From contig NW_026622963.1 in the NCBI RefSeq assembly GCF_023065955.2, positions 11,725,001-11,789,000 of the forward strand: DNA of 64,000 nt. The letters are read 5' to 3'. How positions within the stretch are numbered: position 1 is the first letter of the stretch; the number at the start of each line of letters is the position of its first letter. The DNA comes from Ursus arctos. Its lineage: Eukaryota; Chordata; Mammalia; Carnivora; Ursidae. Positions 59,191 through 64,000 of this stretch are shown here, one piece after another. The position numbers and the translations under genes are program-made. The notes below the pieces were generated by a model. It did no database searches. It was not told the DNA's origin and saw only the letters and a list, made by a program, of their open reading frames with translations.

Positions 59191-60667
59191 GACTCTCTTT
59201 TTCATTGGATATTCTTTCCTGCTTTTTCAGTGATGAGTTGACCATATAGTTGTGAGTTAATTTCTGATTTTCTATTCTGTTCCATTGATCTATGTGTCTG
59301 TTTTTGTGCCAGTACCATATTCTCTTGATCACTATAGCTTTGTAATATTACTTGAAGTTCAGAATTGTGATAAATCTAGCTTTCCTTTCCTTTTTAAGAT
59401 CGCTTTGACTTTTTGGGGTCTTTTAAGATTGTTTGTTTAGCTCTTTGAAAAATGCTGGTAGTATTTTGATAGGGATTGAATTAAATGTGTAGATTACTTT
59501 GGGTAGTATAGACATTTTAATATTTGTTCTTCCAGTCATGGGCATGGAATGTTTTTCCATTTCCTTGTGTCATGTTTAATTTCTTTCATAAGTGTTCTGT
59601 AGTTTTCAGAGTACAGATCTTTTACCTCTTTGGTTAGGTTTATTCCTACGTGTCTTACGGTTTTTGGTGCAATTGTTAATGTGATTGATTCCTTGATTTC
59701 TTTTCTGATGCTTCATTATTGGTGTATAGAAATGCAACAGATTTCCGTACATTGGTTTATATCCTGCAACTTTACTGAATTTGTGTATCAGTTCTAGCAG
59801 TTTTTTCATGGTCTTTTGGATTTTCTATATAGAATATCACGTCATCTACACATAGTGAAAGTTTGACATATTCCCTACTGATTTGGATGCCTTTTATTTC
59901 TTTCTTTTTGTCATATGATTGCTGAGGCTAGAACTTGCAGTACTACATTAAGTAACAGTGGTCAGAGTGGACATTCTGGTCATGCTCCTGACCTTAGAAG
60001 AGAAACTCTCCATTTTTTCCTGTTGAGGATGATATTACCTGTGGGTTTTTTTTATATGGCCTTTATGATGTTGAGGTATGTTCCCTCTATCCCTACTTTG
60101 CCGAGGGCTTTTATCATGAATGCATGATAGATTTTTGACCATTGTGTTTTCAGTTTCATTTGTTTTCATGTAATTTTTAATTTCTTCTTTGATTTCTTTA
60201 AAGACCCATTCATTGTTTAGTAGCATAACATTTAGTGTCCATTTTTGTGTTCTCTTTACAGATTTTTTTCTCGTGGTTGATTTCTAGTTTGATAAGGTTG
60301 TGGTTGGAAAAGATAAATGTTATGACCTAAATCTTTCTGTATTTGTTGAGACTTCTTTTATGGCTTAATACATAATCTGTTCTGGAGAATGTTCCTTGTG
60401 CACTTGAAAAGAATGTGTATTCTGCTGTTTTAGAGTGGAATGTTCCGAATATTTGTTAAACCCATCTGGTCCAGTGTGTCTTTCAAAGCCACTGTTTCCT
60501 TGTTGATTTTCTGTTTAGATGATCTGTCCATTGATGTAAGTGGGGTTTTAAAGTCCCTTACTGTTATTGTATTATTACTATCAATTACTTTCTTCATATT
60601 TGTTATTAAGTCTTATGTATTTGGGTGCTCCCATATTGGGTGAATATATATTTAAAATTGTATCTTC

Positions 60668-60781
60668 TTTTCTTTTAAACTTATTTATTTAAGTAATATC
60701 TACACCTAACGTGGGGCTCGGAATCATAACCCTGAGATCAAGAGTGGCATGCTCTTCTGACTGAGTCATCCAGGTACCCCA
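60668..60781 (-). mobile_element. Short carnivore SINE variant
   Basis: About 114 bp, reverse orientation: 'aaacttatttatttaagtaa', 'aacgtggggctcggaatcat', 'ctgagtcatccaggtacccc'. It lacks the CT-rich body of the longer SINEs. Duplication taaaattgtatcttc at 60653-60667 and 60782-60796. Confidence 0.9.
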
Positions 60782-60971
60782 TAAAATTGTATCTTCATTA
60801 TTTTATAGTGTCCCTTTTTGTCTCTTGTTACAGTCTTTGTTTTAAAGTCTGTTTTGTCCAGTATACGTATTGCTAACCTGGCTTTCTTTTGACATCCATG
60901 TGCATGATAAATGTTTCTCCATCCCCTCACTTTCAATCTCCAGGTATCTTTAGGTTAAAATGAGTAGGCAG

Positions 60972-61157
60972 GGCTCCTGGATGGCTCAGTCAGTTAAGCG
61001 TCTGCCTTCAGCTCAGGTCATGATCCCAGAGTCCTGGAATCAGGTCTGGCGTCGGGCTCCCTGCTCAGCGGGGATGTCTGCCTCTCCCTCTGCCTGCTGC
61101 TCCCCTTGCTTGTGCTCTCTCTCTCTCTCTGTCAAAAAAATAAAATCTTATAAAAAA

Positions 61158-61198
<41 letters not shown>
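60972..61198 (+). mobile_element. Carnivore SINE with expanded (TAAA)n tail
   Basis: Head 'ggctcctggatggctcagtc', CT body, 'aataaaatcttataaaaaat' then a tail of about eleven TAAA units (61155-61200). Perfect 15-bp duplication aaaatgagtaggcag at 60957-60971 and 61199-61213. The tail is a microsatellite. Confidence 0.95.
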
Positions 61199-61200
<2 letters not shown>

Positions 61201-62154
61201 AATGAGTAGGCAGCATATACATGGGTCTTGTTTTTGTATTTATTCTGTCATCTTATGTCTTTAGATTGGAGCATTTAGCCTATTTACATTCAGATGAATT
61301 ATGGACAGATATATATTTCTTGCCATTTTTTTACTTGTTTAGTGGGGTTTTTTTGTAGTTTTTCTCTGATCCGTCTCTTGCTGTCTTTCATGGTTTTCTG
61401 GCTTTTTTTACTGATATATTTAGGTTTATTTCTCTTAATTCTGTGCATATTGATTACAATTTTTGATTAGTGGTTACCATTTTGTTTGTATTTGGCATAT
61501 ATTGTATATAGCAGTCTCTATTAAGCAAATGGTCCCTTAAACTTGAACCCATTTTTTCTCCTTCCTCCACCCATGTTTTAGGCATATGATGTCAGATTTT
61601 ACATATTTGCATTTTGTGAATCCCTTGACTGATATTTACAGATATACTAATTTTTACTGCTTTTGTGTTTCCTACTTTTCATACTTTTACCTACAGTCTT
61701 TCCTTTCCACTTAAAATTTCCCCTTTAACATTTCTTCTGGCCTGGTTCAGTGATCATGAATTCATTTAGTTTTTTTTTTTAATCTAAGAAACTATCTCTC
61801 CTTCTATTCTGAATGATAGTCTTGCTGGATAAAGCATTCTTGGCTGCAGATTTCTCCCTTTCAGCACTCTGAATATATTATGTTACCCACTTGTGGCTTG
61901 CAAAGTTTCTGTTGAAAAATCTGCTGATAGCTTTATGGGATTTCCCTTGTATGTAACTGTCCTCTCTTGCTATTTTAAAATGTTTTCTTTATCACTACTT
62001 TTTGCCATTTTAATTACTATGTGTCTTGGGTGTGGGCCTCCTTGGGTTGATTTTGTTGGGAGATCTCTGTGCCTCCTGGATCTGAATATCTGTTTCCTTC
62101 CCAAATCTAGGGAAGTTTTCAACTATTATTTCTTCATATAAATTTGCTATCCCC

Positions 62155-62357
62155 AGGGCCCTGGGTGGCTCAGTCATTAAACATCTGCCATCGGCTCAGG
62201 TTGTGATCCCAGGGACCTGGGATCGAGCCCTATGTCAGGCTCCCTGCTCAGCAGGAAGCCTGCTCCTCCCTCTCCCACTCCCTCTGCTTGTGTTCCCTCT
62301 CTCACTGTCTCTCTCTCTCTCTCTCTCTGTCAAAAAAATAAAATCCTTAAAAAAAAG
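62155..62357 (+). mobile_element. Carnivore SINE in old L1 ORF1
   Basis: Head 'agggccctgggtggctcagt', 'gggatcgagccctatgtcag', CT repeat, tail 'aaaaaaataaaatccttaaa'. Perfect 15-bp duplication aaatttgctatcccc at 62140-62154 and 62358-62372. Confidence 0.95.
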
Positions 62358-62857
62358 AAATTTGCTATCCCCTTTTCTCTCTCTTCTTCTGAGACCCCTA
62401 TAATACAGATATTATTATGCTTGATGGAGTCATTGAGTTCCCTAAGTCTGTTCTCATTTTGGATAATTTTTTTTTTCTCTCACCTGTCAGCTTGATTATT
62501 TGCCATTCTTCTGTCTTCCAGGTCACTAATTTGTTGCTCTGCTTCCTCTATCCTGCTATTTATTCTGTCTAGTGCATTTTTAAGTTCTTTCATTGTGTTG
62601 TTCACCTCTGATTGGCTCTTTTTCATCTCTGTGTTAAGAGTCTCACTGATGTCCTCCACTCTTTTCTCAAGTCCAGTGAGTATCTTTATGATCAAATTGT
62701 CTATCAGGTGTATTACTTATATCCATTTTTCTTAGGTCTCTTGCTGTGGTTTTATCTTCTTATTTCATTTGGAACATATTCTTCTGTCTCTTTATTTTGT
62801 CTAACTCTCTGTCTGTTTTTCTATATGAGGAAAGTCAGCTATGTCTCCTGCTCTTGA

Positions 62858-63090
62858 AATAGTGGCCACAAGAGACTGGACTCTAGGAACCACACCGAGG
62901 GTTACAGAAGGGAGGGAGGGTGAGAGTATGGGGTAACAGGTGATGGGTATTAAGGAGGGCACGTGTGGTGATGAGCACTGGGTGTTATATGCAACTAATG
63001 AATCGCTGAACACTACATCAAAAACTAACGTACTATATGTTGGCTAATTGAACATAATAATAAAAATTAAATAAATAAAATTAAACAAAA
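62858..63090 (+). mobile_element. L1 3' end, plus strand
   Basis: L1 3'UTR in forward orientation: 'ggactctaggaaccacaccg', 'gggtattaaggagggcacgt', 'gagcactgggtgttatatgc', 'catcaaaaactaacgtacta', ending in an A-rich tail. Opposite in orientation to the old L1 just before it. Confidence 0.88.
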
Positions 63091-63129
63091 TTACGGATTT
63101 CTAAAAAACAATTCTCCTTGAAAAAAAGT

Positions 63130-63255
63130 AAATGAATAAAGTGGGGATAAATAACACCTATATCCCAGGGCTGCTGTGAGGATTAAGTATGATTATGAGA
63201 AAAAAACACAATAACCAGTATTTAGAATATAGTATATATTCAGTAAATGGTAGAT
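63130..63255 (+). repeat. Probable MIR tail
   Basis: 'gtggggataaataacaccta', 'gggctgctgtgaggattaag' and 'atattcagtaaatggta' follow MIR order in a diverged form. Confidence 0.6.
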
Positions 63256-64000
63256 TTATTTTTGCTGAATTTGTATTCAGATATCTGATTCGGTGACTGA
63301 TTTTTAGATACCTCAAATATAATCAAATATTAACATTGGAAGGAAGGGATTCTTTTTATATTTAAAAATGTTTTGTCCATTCTTGTCATTTGCTTTTTCA
63401 TTTTCTTTTATGATGGCTTTTGAATTGGAAAATACTCCTGTTTGGTCAAGTATGTTAATTTCAGCTATAATGTTTATTGGATATTATTTTTAGAAAGCTT
63501 AAATGTTAGAAATATATTTACCTGGAAGTATATTCATGATTTCACTGTTTTATATTTATCATTATAATTTATTTGGTGTATAGAGAGACCTATGGCTTTT
63601 CATTCTTTTTTCTTCTCCAATTGTTAACTGTTCTGGAGTCTACCAAAGTGAGTGATGCCTCCCCTTTTAGTATTAATTCTTTTTGGAGTTATTAGGTTGA
63701 GATGCACATTTCGTGACAATCAAATTGTGATCAAGTGATTTTTACCATCTTCTTCCCCATCAAATTCAAAACTGGATGTAAATGTTACCCATTCTAATTT
63801 AAAAGAAAGAAAGAAAAGAAAAGAAGAAAGTAGTAGCCAGGGTGCAGACTTTTAAAAAGGTGACTCTGGTCCTCTTCTATAGGGGATGCACAGCCTCTAT
63901 GGAGACCAGGGCTGGCTGGGGTTGCTCTGTAAAGCACACCAGCTGGGAGTGCAATTTTAACAACATGGGTGTGTCCTCCTGGGAGGTGACTGGCCCTTGA
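63256..64000. other. Intron, unique sequence to the window end
   Basis: A GAAA-rich simple patch lies at 63800-63831. No exon or gene recognised. Confidence 0.5.

Larger units (their letters stand above)
59191..62840 (-). mobile_element. Old L1, ORF2 to ORF1, with internal deletion
   Basis: Left to right on the minus strand: ORF2 C-terminal half ([17 protein letters not shown] at about 59.3 kb), reverse transcriptase to about 60125, then an abrupt jump to the endonuclease region ('tttcatttgttttcatgtaa' onward), so roughly 1 kb of ORF2 is missing. The endonuclease runs to about 61.3 kb, then ORF1 (about 61740-62700), whose coiled coil is still readable (MKKSQSEVNNTMKELKNAL, 62695-62480). Interrupted by SINEs at 60668, 60972 and 62155. 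Non-functional. Confidence 0.82.

Noticed and set aside
1..64000. Possible CRISPR array, bacterial operon or novel defence system
   Set aside because: Repeats are dispersed mammalian LINEs, SINEs and microsatellites; no spaced direct-repeat array and no prokaryotic gene organisation.

Overview
The window is nuclear DNA from a carnivoran mammal, and almost all of it is intron. It carries tRNA-derived carnivore SINEs with the caniform head sequence and an AATAAATAAAATCTTT tail, together with carnivore-type LINE-1 (L1) elements. The SINE variants with a 'GGTGGCACAGCGGTTAAGCG' head look most like those I know from bears, so a bear is my best guess; other caniforms are possible. No bacterial-type genes, rRNA, tRNA, CRISPR array or viral genes were seen.

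The only host-gene coding sequence I can support is one 137-bp exon at 45057-45193 (+). It has canonical AG/GT borders, and its peptide matches SCAPER (S-phase cyclin A-associated protein in the ER). The rest is therefore read as the two large SCAPER introns on either side of this exon, transcribed left to right. A decayed, antisense processed copy of LAMTOR3 lies at about 21.5-22.5 kb.

Layout. 0-12.4 kb: an L1 ORF2 fragment at the left edge, short L1 3' ends, four plus-strand SINEs and decayed old L1. 12.4-20.2 kb: a nest in which a full-length L1 (minus strand, both ORFs open, perfect 18-bp target-site duplication) sits inside an older L1 3' fragment; each of the two has received a SINE. 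20.6-22.5 kb: a 5'-truncated plus-strand L1 and the LAMTOR3 retrocopy. 22.5-28.5 kb: mostly unique intron. 28.5-38.5 kb: three L1 pieces in tandem on the minus strand, the middle one carrying an internal inversion. 38.5-44.9 kb: minus-strand SINEs, very short L1 3' ends, a MIR and an ancient repeat. 45.06-45.19 kb: the SCAPER exon. 46.4-49.9 kb: an ancient repeat, a ~200-bp hairpin-forming inverted repeat and old L1. 49.9-56.3 kb: a near-full-length but broken plus-strand L1 with a SINE in ORF2. 56.3-64 kb: ancient L1 5' sequence, unique intron, another decayed minus-strand L1 with three SINEs, and a plus-strand L1 3' end.

No new multi-gene system is visible. The points most worth following up are the apparently intact L1 and its interrupted 5'UTR, the rearranged L1 cluster at 32-38 kb, the long hairpin near 47 kb, the LAMTOR3 retrocopy, and the pair of oppositely oriented multi-kilobase L1s flanking the SCAPER exon.
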